From Phycisphaeraceae bacterium (GTDB lineage: Bacteria; Planctomycetota; Phycisphaerae; Phycisphaerales; Phycisphaeraceae), in NCBI GenBank assembly GCA_028284155.1, contig JANQSF010000117.1, positions 1 to 64,000 on the forward strand: a stretch of 64,000 nt of DNA. The letters run 5' to 3'. The translations under genes were made by a program, and so were the position numbers. Positions 46,752 to 55,868 of the stretch are shown here, in pieces (the first letter of the stretch is position 1; each line of letters opens with the position of its first letter). The notes under the pieces are model-generated. The model saw nothing but the letters and a program-made list of their open reading frames with translations. It did not search any database and was not told where the DNA came from.

Positions 46752-48590
46752 TCAATCACTCACACGAACCGCACCCGCGCCGTCGAACACCACATACTTC
46801 GGGTATGCCGACGCCGACAGTGTCACACTGCCGGCGTCGTTCTTTTGCAGCACATGCCCCATCGGCCCGATGACGCTCGACGACCTGCTGTCGCTCGTCA
46901 GCGACACGCGCTTCGGCTCGCCCGTCGTGAATACGGACACGACCTTGCCGCTGGGCGTGTCGAACGCGTAGACGTGCAGACCGCCCTTCTCGACCAGCAC
47001 GCGCTCAAAACGAGCTGACGCGAACGTCTTCATGAACGACGCGACCGCGCCGTAAGCGAAGCGGGGGCAGAAGTTGTAGTCATACAGACCGAAGTCACGG
47101 TCGTTGCGGGCCGGGCCGCTGGTCATGCGTGAGCAGAACAGCAACACGCCCTCGTCGCCGTGCGCCCAGCAATAAAGCAACTTCTGCAACACGGCGATCG
47201 CCTGCGCCCGTTCCTGGTCAAGCCGCCAGGCCGCGTAGCCCGTCTCCGTGTTGATGAACCGCGGCGACTCGTAGCCGGCCTCGCGATGGATCAGCCGAGC
47301 CTCGACAAAGTCGCGGCGCAACTCGCGCAGGTTGCCGTGCGAGTGGTACGAAACCAGGTCGAGTTTGCCCTTCAGTTGCTTCGCGAAATAGCGGGTCAAC
47401 TCCGGCTTGATAAACGCGTACCCACCGTTCGTGATCGGTGTGTCGGGCAAGCGTCGTCGCACGACGCGCGACGCCAGGTCGAACATGTGCACAAACTCGC
47501 TCGGCTCGCCCGACCAGAACAACGGCTGGTCCGGCTCGTTGAACACCTGCACGAATGCCGCGTGCTTGCCGTACCGCGTGACCAACTCATCGACGTACCG
47601 CTCGTACACGTCGTCGCGGTGCGGGTACCGCCAGAGGTTCGACTTCACGCCTGCATACTTCGGCGCGATCGCCCAGTCCGGCGGGTTCATCAGTTGCAGG
47701 TCGAGTTTCAAACCACGCGACGTGAACGCCGCGACCGACGCGTCCATCCGCGCCGCGTCAATGCGCGGCTCGCCGCCTCCATCCTTCGGCGGGTACATGC
47801 TCATTGACACGTCAACGCGCGCGATCTGTACGCCGAGCCGGGCGGACAGCTCCGCGTCCAACTCGCGGGCCGACTGTTCGGTCATGTCCGGCGGGTGCAC
47901 CGTCTGCCCGTCGCGCGTCCAGTGCATGCGACCCGGGAAGCTGCACAGGCCGACGAAGAACCGGTCACGTTTTTCTGTGCTGCTCGCCTTGTAACTGACC
48001 CAGGCTGACGGGTCGTTCCGCGGCGCGACGGCGAACGACCGCACCAGCCGAAACAACGTCTTGTCCCCCTGCCGACCGTCAAACGTCAACAGATAAACGC
48101 CCTGCCCCGCCACGTCGAGTGAAACACGCTCATCAACTCCCGCCCCCGGAATGCCTTGCGCATTGGCCCCCGCCTCCGGTTCGGTCGCCTTGCGATCCCA
48201 TGCCCGCCGAGCGATCGGCCGATTGTGCCAGTCCCACACGGTCATCTCGATCCGGTCAGCCTCGCACGTGTCGTCCGTCGCCACATCAATCTCAACCCGC
48301 CGCGTCGCCGACTTGTCGTTCGCCGCACCACTCTTCACCGCCCCCGGACCCGCCCCCGAACCAGGCTCAAACACCCACCGATACGCCTCCCGCGGCGACA
48401 CGGACAACCCCGTCTTCATCGTGTTCCCGTCCGGCAGTTTGATGTGCAACAACGGCACGGCAACGTCCCGCAACGCGGGCATGCCGGGGCGGAGGGCGAT
48501 GGCGTTGGCATCACGCGCGGGTTGCGCGCAACAGCCCGAGGCGATCAGGAGTGTGAACAGGACGACGCAAACGGATGGAGGGCGACGCAT
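46752..48590 (-). CDS. Glycoside hydrolase lipoprotein (clan GH-A-like)
   Basis: 612 aa. The N-terminus MRRPPSVCVVLFTLLIASGC carries a lipobox (ASGC), so it is an outer-membrane or periplasmic lipoprotein. A beta-sandwich region (~30-200) is followed by a TIM-barrel glycosidase: DAELSARLGVQIARVDVSMS, RGLKLDLQLMNPPDWAIAP, and AFVQVFNEPDQPLFWSGEP with the acid/base Glu in NEP. The nucleophile is probably the Glu in FINTETGYAAWR. The C-terminal beta-domain reads GLHVYAFDTPSGKVVSVF. The layout resembles GH39/GH5-like enzymes acting on beta-linked polysaccharides; family and substrate are not certain. The ATG at 48590 is chosen because it begins the lipoprotein signal. Confidence 0.8.
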   Translation of the reverse strand: MRRPPSVCVVLFTLLIASGCCAQPARDANAIALRPGMPALRDVAVPLLHIKLPDGNTMKTGLSVSPREAYRWVFEPGSGAGPGAVKSGAANDKSATRRVEIDVATDDTCEADRIEMTVWDWHNRPIARRAWDRKATEPEAGANAQGIPGAGVDERVSLDVAGQGVYLLTFDGRQGDKTLFRLVRSFAVAPRNDPSAWVSYKASSTEKRDRFFVGLCSFPGRMHWTRDGQTVHPPDMTEQSARELDAELSARLGVQIARVDVSMSMYPPKDGGGEPRIDAARMDASVAAFTSRGLKLDLQLMNPPDWAIAPKYAGVKSNLWRYPHRDDVYERYVDELVTRYGKHAAFVQVFNEPDQPLFWSGEPSEFVHMFDLASRVVRRRLPDTPITNGGYAFIKPELTRYFAKQLKGKLDLVSYHSHGNLRELRRDFVEARLIHREAGYESPRFINTETGYAAWRLDQERAQAIAVLQKLLYCWAHGDEGVLLFCSRMTSGPARNDRDFGLYDYNFCPRFAYGAVASFMKTFASARFERVLVEKGGLHVYAFDTPSGKVVSVFTTGEPKRVSLTSDSRSSSVIGPMGHVLQKNDAGSVTLSASAYPKYVVFDGAGAVRVSD

Positions 48591-48710
48591 GTGCAATCGT
48601 ACGTCAAGAAGAGGTTGGTGGCTGTGGCAAAGGCTCGGCGTCGACGACACCGACAGAAGGAATGCCGCGGTGTTAAGCTAACACGCGTTCTTCCATATGG
48701 GGCCGGTGCG

Positions 48711-49277
48711 ATGATTTGGCGAATAGTCGGCCACCTGACGTTGCTATACATCACGTTCGGTGTCGTAGCGGTGGTAAGCAACGTGCTCGGTGATGTGTCC
48801 ATCCTTCCGCAGGACATTGATTGGGCGATGGTACCGGACAAGGCTGTTGTGTGGTTGTGGCTGGACAGAGTCAATCCAATCCCTTTGCTCACTGCTCTGG
48901 CCCTTCTCGCGCCATTCGGGTTCTATCCACGTCAACCCAGTCGGAATGCCCAGGTCCTACTTGGGGTCTACGCGCTCACCACCCTGCCTGTGTCAATCAC
49001 GCTGGTTGTCGCGAGAGTCGCCATGTGCTCCTTACGAACGGTACCGACCGGCTACGGCATTGCTCTGTATTACTGGAGCGACGTGATCGAAACGATCATT
49101 ACATACTTGATCGTTTCATTTCCAGCCATACTGGCACTCGTGCGGCTTTACACAATCCGTCGGAAATCAAACACCGACCAACTCTGTCCAACCTGCCGTT
49201 ACGACTTGCGAGGCAATCCTGATGCTGTGACTTGTCCCGAATGCGGCGAGGTAGTAACCCGGGCCGCAGGAGCGTAG
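48711..49277 (+). CDS. Membrane protein with C-terminal zinc ribbon
   Basis: 188 aa with four predicted transmembrane helices (IVGHLTLLYITFGVVAVVSN, PIPLLTALALLAPFGFY, VLLGVYALTTLPVSITLVV and IIVSFPAIL-type YLIVSFPAILALV). The cytoplasmic C-terminus has CPTCRYDLRGNPDAVTCPEC, a four-cysteine zinc ribbon. This C-x2-C-YDLRG signature is very common in Phycisphaerae membrane proteins. The ATG at 48711 is chosen because it begins the first helix; the open frame upstream overlaps the divergent glycosidase gene. Function unknown. Confidence 0.75.
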   Translation: MIWRIVGHLTLLYITFGVVAVVSNVLGDVSILPQDIDWAMVPDKAVVWLWLDRVNPIPLLTALALLAPFGFYPRQPSRNAQVLLGVYALTTLPVSITLVVARVAMCSLRTVPTGYGIALYYWSDVIETIITYLIVSFPAILALVRLYTIRRKSNTDQLCPTCRYDLRGNPDAVTCPECGEVVTRAAGA

Positions 49278-49752
49278 CCCATTCAGATTTGGAGTTCGCC
49301 TGCGGCAATGACCTTGCAAGCCTCAGTTCGGATGCGAGCAGAATACCAACCCAAGGGATCGACACGCATTGATCTTTGCGTCCCCCGTGCGCACGCCCCC
49401 TCTCCTCAGGCCCACCGGGCCGACCCGATGACAGCCCAGGGCAGAGCGAGGTCGGCTTGGTGACCGAGCGCCGGCCGATTCGTGTCGCCCTTACAGGGCT
49501 TGATGGCAAATCACCAATCCAACCCAGGGCGACGTTCCGCTGCGCTGCACTTGCCCTGGCCTTTCGTCTGGCCGGCCCGTTGGGCCTCGGGACGGGACGG
49601 AATCAGCTGAGTCCCAACACCCAGCCGAAACGACGCCGCAGACAGTGCGATATCAGTTGCGTGCGATCACCCGGTCGCTCAATCACGTCCGGCACGACTC
49701 TGCCGTCGCCCTTCGGCTGACGACCACAACGTGGTACGCGGCCATGTCGTTA
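49278..49752. repeat. Intergenic region holding a degenerate CCCAGGGC-type repeat
   Basis: No gene is supported. GACAGCCCAGGGCAGAG (49432-49448), CTTACAGGGCTTGATGG and CCAACCCAGGGCGACG (about 49519-49534) with TTGCCCTGG downstream form an inverted, low-identity repeat of the CCCAGGGC/GCCCTGGG type that I recall from planctomycete genomes. A shorter copy, GACAGCCCAGAGCAGAGAT then CCAACCCAGGGCGACG, lies at about 53011-53046. Confidence 0.5.
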
Positions 49753-51006
49753 CTACGCCGTCTGACGACGGCGCCGCATCAGACATCCGCCGAGGCCGAG
49801 CATTGTGAGCGTCGCGGTGGCCGGCTCGGGGATCGGCGCGGGGCCTGTGAGGACGAACGACAGGTTGTCAGCCGTACCGTCGTTGAATCCGCCGCCTGTC
49901 CGGGTGAAGGTCAGCGTCAATTCAACGGATCGCGTATTGGCGGGCAGGAGGCCGGTGTCCGAATCGGGCAGGAAGATGGATTGGCTTCCCCGATCGGCGG
50001 CCAGGAAACCGCCGATGGTGGTCGAGCCGAGTGTCTGATTGGCATCGTCAAGAAACGTTGCGGTCAGCGTGGCGTTGTCATCTTGGCCTTGCCAACCACC
50101 AAAGAACCCGGCAAGGTCAAAGGTGACCTCACCGCTGTCAATCGAAGCGGCCAACGCGGACACGTCAATGAGATCGGTGAGCGTCGACTGCGCGTTGTTG
50201 GGGCCGCCATAGAAAAAGGCGTTCCCGAATTCCGGGCCAGGGGCATTGGAGCCCCACCAATCCAGATTGAATTCCTGTTGGGTGGCAGGACCGGCGTCGT
50301 CCCAGAGGGGCACAACCAGGTTGACACCATTGGGTGTGGTTGGCGGGGTTTCTGCGTCGGGGTTGTCGATGAGATTGAAACCGGTCAACGGCCCGACGGG
50401 AGTAGCGGCCTGAGTGAACGAAATCGAGTCCACCGCCTGATCAGCCCCGCTGCCGCCGGGGGTCGTATCCTCGATGCGCAACAGCACAGGACCTGCGAAG
50501 GGGGCGCCCATGCCGGTGGCCACGGCGAGATTCTGTCCGTTGGCGGTCACCTCGCTGCCGGATGCGATGACCGGTCCCGCGGCGTCGTTCTGGAACAATG
50601 TCCAGTCGAACGTGTTGCCGGCGGCGAAGCCGGCGTAGTCGTCGAAAACGAATGAGTCGACGTTCACACCAAAACCGGCATCAGGCGTGAATGTCAAGTC
50701 GAATTGATTGCCCGTCTGGAAGTTGTCGAGTTGCGCCGCCCCGGTCCACTCGGCGTCGTTATAGAACTGCCAGGTGCCACCCGACGAAGACCATGTCAAG
50801 TCGATGTTGGGCGTCGTTCCGTTGACAACGCTGATGCCGGTTTCCGCGGCGGCAATGTTATCACCGAAAGTGTTGGGAATATTGATGTTTGTGCCTGTCC
50901 CTTCAAACGTCAGCACGGTTGCGTTCGCGGGGGAAAGTTCGGCGCTCAAGATTGCGCAAGCTGCCAATGCCATCACGTTGACGGACCATCTTTGAGTCAG
51001 TGTCAT
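49753..51006 (-). CDS. PEP-CTERM secreted protein
   Basis: 417 aa from ATG 51006, preceded by AGGAG. The signal peptide is SVNVMALAACAILSAELSPANA. The mature protein is beta-rich and acidic, in two parts: one rich in TFEGTGTNINIPNTFGDNI and VDSFVFDDYAGFAAGNTFDW, the other a carbohydrate-binding-like sandwich (VNLVVPLWDDAGPATQQEFN, VTFDLAGFFGGWQGQDDNAT, SVELTLTFTRTGGGFNDGTA). It ends IPEPATATLTMLGLGGCLM then RRRRQTA, a PEP-CTERM sorting signal. Ligand and role are unknown. Confidence 0.85.
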   Translation of the reverse strand: MTLTQRWSVNVMALAACAILSAELSPANATVLTFEGTGTNINIPNTFGDNIAAAETGISVVNGTTPNIDLTWSSSGGTWQFYNDAEWTGAAQLDNFQTGNQFDLTFTPDAGFGVNVDSFVFDDYAGFAAGNTFDWTLFQNDAAGPVIASGSEVTANGQNLAVATGMGAPFAGPVLLRIEDTTPGGSGADQAVDSISFTQAATPVGPLTGFNLIDNPDAETPPTTPNGVNLVVPLWDDAGPATQQEFNLDWWGSNAPGPEFGNAFFYGGPNNAQSTLTDLIDVSALAASIDSGEVTFDLAGFFGGWQGQDDNATLTATFLDDANQTLGSTTIGGFLAADRGSQSIFLPDSDTGLLPANTRSVELTLTFTRTGGGFNDGTADNLSFVLTGPAPIPEPATATLTMLGLGGCLMRRRRQTA

Positions 51007-51319
51007 CGTTGAATCTCCTAGCCGACATTTCCCATAGCGAGGCTTCGCCCGACGACACCGTCGGGACTCCTCGGTTGCCAGTATAACGCCTCCCTCGCGA
51101 CTCCAAGCCCGAGTGACCATTGCTTGCAGATTTCACGCTTCCCGGAGCGGCAATACTGTCGTTCGGCGTGTGGCTGCGGCTGCTGCTTTGAGCAACGCCG
51201 GCTCGGCCCGACGCAGCGTGACCGACCATCGCTGAAACGAGAACGTCGATCATTACTCGGCCGGGGTTGACCCAAGCGTCAACCCCAGCCACGCGGATCG
51301 TTACCAACACGTCGCGAAA

Positions 51320-51681
51320 CTACGCCCTTCGCTCGCACACCTCGACCGTCCGCCCGTCCGGGTCTTCGACGAGCAATCTTGGACCCCAGGGGTATTCGGT
51401 CGGCGGCTGAACGATATTGGCGCCTTGGGCTTGAAGCGCTTCGAGCGCGCGATCTAATGAAGCGACGACGAAGCCGGCATCGTCCCGCCGGCCGCGCGGG
51501 ACGGGGGCGGCTTGCCGTCCGTTCCTTCGAACACCGCGAAGTGAACCGGGCCCAAGTCACAGGCGAAGTGCGGCACGCCGTCTTCGTGGTCTTCGATCTC
51601 CAGCGGCGCGCCGATCGCCTGGTAGAAGGCGACCACCTCGTCCAAACGATCCGTAAACAGGATGAGGGCTCCGAGTTCCAT
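51320..51681 (-). pseudogene. Frameshifted VOC/glyoxalase-family gene
   Basis: The N-terminal half reads in one frame (ATG 51681): MELGALILFTDRLDEVVAFY, GAPLEIEDHEDGVPHFACDL, HFAVFEG. After RAAGG (about 51490) the family sequence continues in another frame: DDAGFVVASLDRALEALQAQ, GANIVQPPTEYPWGPRLL and VEDPDGRTVEVCERRA, then TAG at 51320. Joined, the halves give a normal ~120-aa vicinal-oxygen-chelate protein, with the metal Glu in TVEVCE. A C-rich run (CCGCCCCCGTCC) lies near the shift, so a sequencing error is as likely as a true mutation. Confidence 0.8.
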
Positions 51682-52128
51682 ACAGCGTTACTCGTGTTGT
51701 GGCGCGTGCGCGTGCGCCTGTTGCAACGACTCTTCGTGACTCAGGTCGGAGGCGGTCAGTCCACCATCGCGCGGCCGTGTAACGGCTGTCACCACATGGC
51801 CGAGGCGAAGCCGCGGGCAGCGGGATTTCGGGCGTGCGATCAACCCCACTACACATGCAAGTTCGTCACGACGTTGGCGTCAGCCTTCAGCCGACGACCG
51901 CATCCCGCCAACCGGCTACCCCGACGATGACGAATCGATGTCGCCTCACAGGTCATTAGTGACAGTACAGGCCCTTTGAAGCTTTTCAATCATGGTGGAC
52001 CCCATGCTCGATTAGGCGATCGAGCTCTTTACTGCTCTACCCAACGATCAATATATTGAAGGTGTGGCAATTGACTGTCCACTTGAAGGTTCAGGGAAGT
52101 GAGGCCCATCTAACACGCGAGGTGAATC
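51682..52128. other. Intergenic stretch with no convincing gene
   Basis: Open frames on both strands here lack family features and good starts. The last 40 bases carry GAGGTGA, the ribosome site of the next gene. No repeat or terminator was recognised. Confidence 0.45.
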
Positions 52129-52962
52129 ATGCAGACGCGCATCCATTCCCGAGTGACGTTGGTGGTCGTCGGTGTTGTGCTTGCCGGTGGCTTCAACCCG
52201 GCCCAGGCATTGCCGACTTTCAGGGTGGGTGAGGGCGGTGTTCCGTGGAACATCGCCGGGCCGGGCACGCTACCTGGGGGTGCACAAATCAGGGCTGTGC
52301 AAGCGGCGGACGGACTCACCGGCGCCGCGCAAGAGTTTTACACCCAGCAAGGCTCACCCTTTGAATTGGTGGATTCAAACATCGAGGCGATCGGCCCGGT
52401 GACGCTGAACGGCCAGACCCACGACGCGCTGTTGATGGAGTGGAATCCCGCCAACATGAGCGCACCGCCGGAGAACCTGAACATCGCCGCGTGGGAGTAT
52501 GTGTACGGTGTCGACCCCGATCTCAGGGGCACGACGATCCACTTCTCAGTCGGTGTGCCGGGCTTCCCGCCGGGAACGCCTCCCCCGCTTCCGCCGATCT
52601 GGGACATCTCGCTCGAATTGATCGATGCCAACGGCGGCTCCGCGGGTTGGTTCCTGCCCAGTCCCGTGTTCGGCTGGACGGACTACTGGATCGATCCCGA
52701 CAACCCGATGAACCAGAGCGGTTTTCTCTACTTCGAAGACCCGACCCTTGGGTTCGACTTGTCACAGGTGGTCGCGATCCGGTTGGACGAGGCTGGCACG
52801 ACGACGATGTTTCCGGTCAATCCGGGTGGAACGGCATTCTGGGATTGGAATGTCTGGAACCACCTGGAAGTCGAGAGTGACCCAATCGTCCCTGAGCCTG
52901 CCACCGCTTCGCTGGCGCTGCTCGGCCTTTCCGTCTTAGTGCGTCGACGGCGGATGACATAG
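52129..52962 (+). CDS. PEP-CTERM secreted protein
   Basis: 277 aa with GAGGTGA 4 bases upstream of the ATG. The signal peptide is VTLVVVGVVLAGGFNPAQA. The mature part is a single beta-rich domain of aromatic- and proline-rich strands (FRVGEGGVPWNIAGPG, LLMEWNPANMSAPPENLN, IWDISLELIDANGGSAGWFL, FGWTDYWIDPDNPMNQSGFL). The end is VPEPATASLALLGLSVLV followed by RRRRMT, a PEP-CTERM signal. No family was recognised for the core; it could be a surface-binding domain. Confidence 0.83.
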   Translation: MQTRIHSRVTLVVVGVVLAGGFNPAQALPTFRVGEGGVPWNIAGPGTLPGGAQIRAVQAADGLTGAAQEFYTQQGSPFELVDSNIEAIGPVTLNGQTHDALLMEWNPANMSAPPENLNIAAWEYVYGVDPDLRGTTIHFSVGVPGFPPGTPPPLPPIWDISLELIDANGGSAGWFLPSPVFGWTDYWIDPDNPMNQSGFLYFEDPTLGFDLSQVVAIRLDEAGTTTMFPVNPGGTAFWDWNVWNHLEVESDPIVPEPATASLALLGLSVLVRRRRMT

Positions 52963-53052
52963 CGAAGAAGAATAACCGAAAGCGACCCATTCTCAACCGG
53001 CCTGAGCAGACGACAGCCCAGAGCAGAGATCCAACCCAGGGCGACGCTGCGT

Positions 53053-53550
53053 TCAACCCTCGGCCGACGACCGCATCGCGGCGTCCGGCGTCCAGTTTGC
53101 GCAGACGTGGCGGACGAAGTCACCAAACGTGCTGTGGAAAAGCCTTTCGCTGATCTCGACTTCGACCCCCAGTTCTTCCCCGATGGCAAACTTCGCCTCA
53201 AGGTATCCCAGACTGTCTATGTCTAGCAGCAAAAGGCGGAGTGGGTCTTCGGGCAGGAAGTGGTGGTTGGGCAATGCCAGTCGGTCGGCGATCGCCAAAG
53301 CGACCCGCTCCGCGTCGGCCGACGCGACGCCGACGTCGTCCCATGCCTCGGTCGGAAAGCAGTCCCGCCGCTCCAATTGGTCGTGGACCGCCAGGATGGC
53401 CCGCTCGAGTCGGCCGGCCTGCATCAGGCCGGCGATCAACCAGCCGACAACCGGGAACCAACCCAGCCTGTTTTCCCAAATGCCGGAACAGAGCAACGCC
53501 TCCTCGTCCAGTGACAGCGGCGAAAGGACTTCTGCTTGCATGACAGTCAT
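53053..53550 (-). CDS. Hypothetical protein with carrier-protein-like end
   Basis: 165 aa from ATG 53550 (or 162 from 53541). Two-part protein. The N-terminal part is helical (LIAGLMQAGRLERAILAVHD, DVGVASADAERVALAIADRL). The C-terminal ~60 residues read LLLDIDSLGYLEAKFAIGEE then LGVEVEISERLFHSTFGDFV, which resembles an acyl-carrier-protein helix II (D-S-L) through helix IV. If real, Ser of DSL would carry phosphopantetheine. No acyltransferase or ligase gene is nearby. The resemblance is from reading only and may be superficial. Confidence 0.55.
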   Translation of the reverse strand: MTVMQAEVLSPLSLDEEALLCSGIWENRLGWFPVVGWLIAGLMQAGRLERAILAVHDQLERRDCFPTEAWDDVGVASADAERVALAIADRLALPNHHFLPEDPLRLLLLDIDSLGYLEAKFAIGEELGVEVEISERLFHSTFGDFVRHVCANWTPDAAMRSSAEG

Positions 53551-54161
53551 GTTAATCCATGGGCACGTCCAGACCTGAACGGTTCTGGCGGTGTCGTGAC
53601 AGGCCGTGTCTGCTTGGGGTGATGTTTGCGAAGCGCGCAAGTTTCAATCGGTTCGGGAAGCGACGGGTGTGTGCGCACGGCGTGTGCTGGGAAGGGTGAC
53701 GAACAACGAAGGGTTTTGACTTACAAACGTAGGGGTGAACGCGCTCACCCCTTCAAGTATGTGCGCGCGTTGCCGGCCAATGCCCCCCGTCCGTGACGGA
53801 TCGTCTCATTCAATGTGTGGCATGCCAAACCGCGACGGCGGCTGCGGCGTCAGGGTGTGTCGGGTTGTTGTCCGGCCTGACACGTCATCGCCCGTTGCGG
53901 CTTGTGCCGCAGGTTTGGTGTGTCGGGGTGACAAACACGCCACAGAACGGTAAAGGCTTGTTGGGTCGTGTGTTGTCGCCGGTTTCGGTGGGGTTTGGGA
54001 GGGGGAGACTCGCCAACCTGACATGGGGGCGGGGTGTGGGGCGTCGAAGGGGTGTGGGAATGGGGGACTCGGAAGAGTCGGATGATCCGAGTCTGCGGAC
54101 AGACCCGGCTTATTGGGTTGCTTCACTACGATGGCATGACTGTGACTCGGGACGCCTTTTG
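53551..54161. other. 611-base region without a clear gene
   Basis: An open frame on the plus strand runs through to the ABC ATPase, but its sequence (rich in Gly, Arg, Val) is not protein-like and has no domain. The region is rich in GTGTG-type runs. It contains copy 2 of the 28-bp palindromic repeat at 54084-54111 just before the ATPase start. A regulatory leader for the transporter gene is possible but no known riboswitch core was identified. Confidence 0.4.
54084..54111. repeat. 28-bp palindromic repeat, copy 2
   Basis: It matches the copy at 28472-28499 at 26 of 28 positions (CGGACAGACCCGGCTT identical at the right end). It lies 50 bases before the ABC ATPase start codon. Confidence 0.7.
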
Positions 54162-55007
54162 ATGAGTGACGGCGCGGACAAGCCGGTGATGGTGCTGAAC
54201 GGACTGCGGTTCGGGTATGCGCCGGATCGGGACGTGATCGCCGACGTATCGGCCGAGTTGCGGGCTGCGCGGGTGACGGCGTTGGTTGGGCCGAACGCGG
54301 CGGGGAAGACGACGCTGTTGCGGTTGATGCTGGGTCAGCTCGACCCGGCGAGCGGGTCGGTAAGCATCGACGGACAAGACGTGCGGTCGTTGCGGGCGGC
54401 GACGCGGGCGGCGTGGGTCAGCTACGTGCCCCAGCGATCGGGCGCGGCGTTGGGTTTCAACGTGGAGCAGGTCGTGGCGATGGGCCGGTTCGCGATGCGC
54501 GGGATGATCCGACTGGGGATGGACGCCGCGTCGCGTTCTGCCGTCGATGCGGCGATCGACGCGTGCGCCTTGAACGACCTGCGGGGTGAGCCGTTTACGG
54601 CCCTTTCGGTCGGGCAGCAGCAGCGGGTCATGTTGGCCCGAGCGGTAGCGCAGTCGGCGGGTCGCGGGCGGGTCATGCTGCTGGACGAGCCGGGCAGCGC
54701 GATGGACCTGCGACATCTGCACGCGACGATGCGGATGCTGCGCGACATGACGCAACGCGGACTGGCTGTGCTGATCGTCGTGCACGACCTGAACCTGGCG
54801 GCGAGGTACGCCGACGACGTTTGGCTGCTGGACGGCGGTCGGCTGATCGCGGCTGGTCCGTGGCGGGACGTGCTGCGCGAGGACTTGTTGGAACAGACGT
54901 TCGGCGTTTCGATTCGTCGGCTTGAGGGCGGGGAACGAACCGATGATGGGAATGGCGGGTCGGATCGTCCCGTGTTTGACATGGCGGCATCGGATACACT
55001 GACCTAG
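54162..55007 (+). CDS. ABC transporter ATP-binding protein (FecE/BtuD-like)
   Basis: 281 aa with one ABC domain: Walker A GPNAAGKTT, Q-loop YVPQRSG, signature LSVGQQQRVMLARAV (Val in place of the usual Gly after LS), Walker B VMLLDEPGSAMD, and H-loop IVVHDLNLAARYADDVWLLD. The signature, short spacing and HDLNLA motif fit the iron-siderophore/cobalamin importer ATPases (FecE/FhuC/BtuD). No permease or binding protein is adjacent, so it is an orphan here. The ATG at 54162 begins just before the first strand; the long upstream frame is not coding-like. A membrane coiled-coil gene follows after 32 bases. Confidence 0.88.
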   Translation: MSDGADKPVMVLNGLRFGYAPDRDVIADVSAELRAARVTALVGPNAAGKTTLLRLMLGQLDPASGSVSIDGQDVRSLRAATRAAWVSYVPQRSGAALGFNVEQVVAMGRFAMRGMIRLGMDAASRSAVDAAIDACALNDLRGEPFTALSVGQQQRVMLARAVAQSAGRGRVMLLDEPGSAMDLRHLHATMRMLRDMTQRGLAVLIVVHDLNLAARYADDVWLLDGGRLIAAGPWRDVLREDLLEQTFGVSIRRLEGGERTDDGNGGSDRPVFDMAASDTLT

Positions 55008-55039
55008 CCGAGCGAGCACCACGACGCAGGAGCACGCAC

Positions 55040-55849
55040 ATGACCACATGGATGCCGATCACGCTTGGGTTTATTCAGGAGTTGTTCGCGGTCATCGTGA
55101 TCATCATGGTGATCGGCAGCGCGATCAAGAACGCGACAGCGAAGAGACCGAACCAGGGCGGAGGGTCGGCCGGTCGGACGACGGGCGGCGGGGCCGGACG
55201 AACAACGCCGCGCGGTCAGGCGGGCGGCGGTTCGCCGACGGCGGACGAGTTGGCGGCGCGTCGTCGTGCGCAGTTGGAGGAGTTGGCGCGGCGACGTCAG
55301 GCGCGCGTGGGCGGACAGGGCGGCGGACAGGCTAGTCGGCCGAGCGCCCCGCCGCTGGGGCCGGACACATCGATGGGCGAGCGGCAGCAATTGGAAGCGC
55401 AACGTCGCGCGCAGGCGGAACGGGCTGAGGCGATGCGTCGACAGGCGCAGGCCGCGGAACAGGAACGAGCCCGCGCAGCCGAGGAGGCGCGCCGCCGACA
55501 AACGGAGATTGAACGTCGACGGCAGTTGGCCGCGCAGCAACGCGCGCAGGAAGAGGCCGCGCGACGGCAGCAGGCCGAGCAGCGGCAGCGTCGGCTCAGT
55601 TCGATTGAAGATCGGCCCGCGCCGGGCAGCCGGCTGGGTCAGGGCGTGACGCTAGTCGATGAAGACGACCCGCACGTCGACCTGGACACGGGGATGAGCA
55701 CGGTCCACCGTCACGTGCCGGACGCCGACACGCCTTACGCGATCGCGCACGTGCGCAAGGGCAAGCTGCGCATCACGCGCGATGGTTTGCGTCAGGCGAT
55801 CATCCTAAAGGAACTGCTCGATCGGCCGGTGTCGATGCGCGAGGGCTGA
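55040..55849 (+). CDS. One-TM coiled-coil protein
   Basis: 269 aa with AGGAG upstream of the ATG. One N-terminal transmembrane helix (FIQELFAVIVIIMVIGSAI) is followed by a glycine-rich linker and a very long Arg/Ala/Gln/Glu coiled coil (ELAARRRAQLEELARRRQAR and AEEARRRQTEIERRRQLAAQ). A short C-terminal folded part follows (DADTPYAIAHVRKGKLRITR, LRQAIILKELLDRPVSMREG). The C-terminal stretch with ILKELL resembles planctomycete proteins of unknown role. It is cotranscribed after the ABC ATPase and followed 19 bases later by the macro-domain gene. Confidence 0.72.
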   Translation: MTTWMPITLGFIQELFAVIVIIMVIGSAIKNATAKRPNQGGGSAGRTTGGGAGRTTPRGQAGGGSPTADELAARRRAQLEELARRRQARVGGQGGGQASRPSAPPLGPDTSMGERQQLEAQRRAQAERAEAMRRQAQAAEQERARAAEEARRRQTEIERRRQLAAQQRAQEEAARRQQAEQRQRRLSSIEDRPAPGSRLGQGVTLVDEDDPHVDLDTGMSTVHRHVPDADTPYAIAHVRKGKLRITRDGLRQAIILKELLDRPVSMREG

Positions 55850-55868
55850 CGAACCGGGGATAAATGTC

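Noticed and set aside
53700-54110. Possible cobalamin riboswitch before the FecE/BtuD-like ATPase
   Set aside because: No B12-box core (GCCACTG with AGCCAGGAGACC-like) could be found in the region.
53793-54161. Long in-frame extension upstream of the ABC ATPase
   Set aside because: The sequence is Gly/Arg/Val-rich without protein-like patterning and contains a dispersed DNA repeat; the ATPase fold begins right after ATG 54162.
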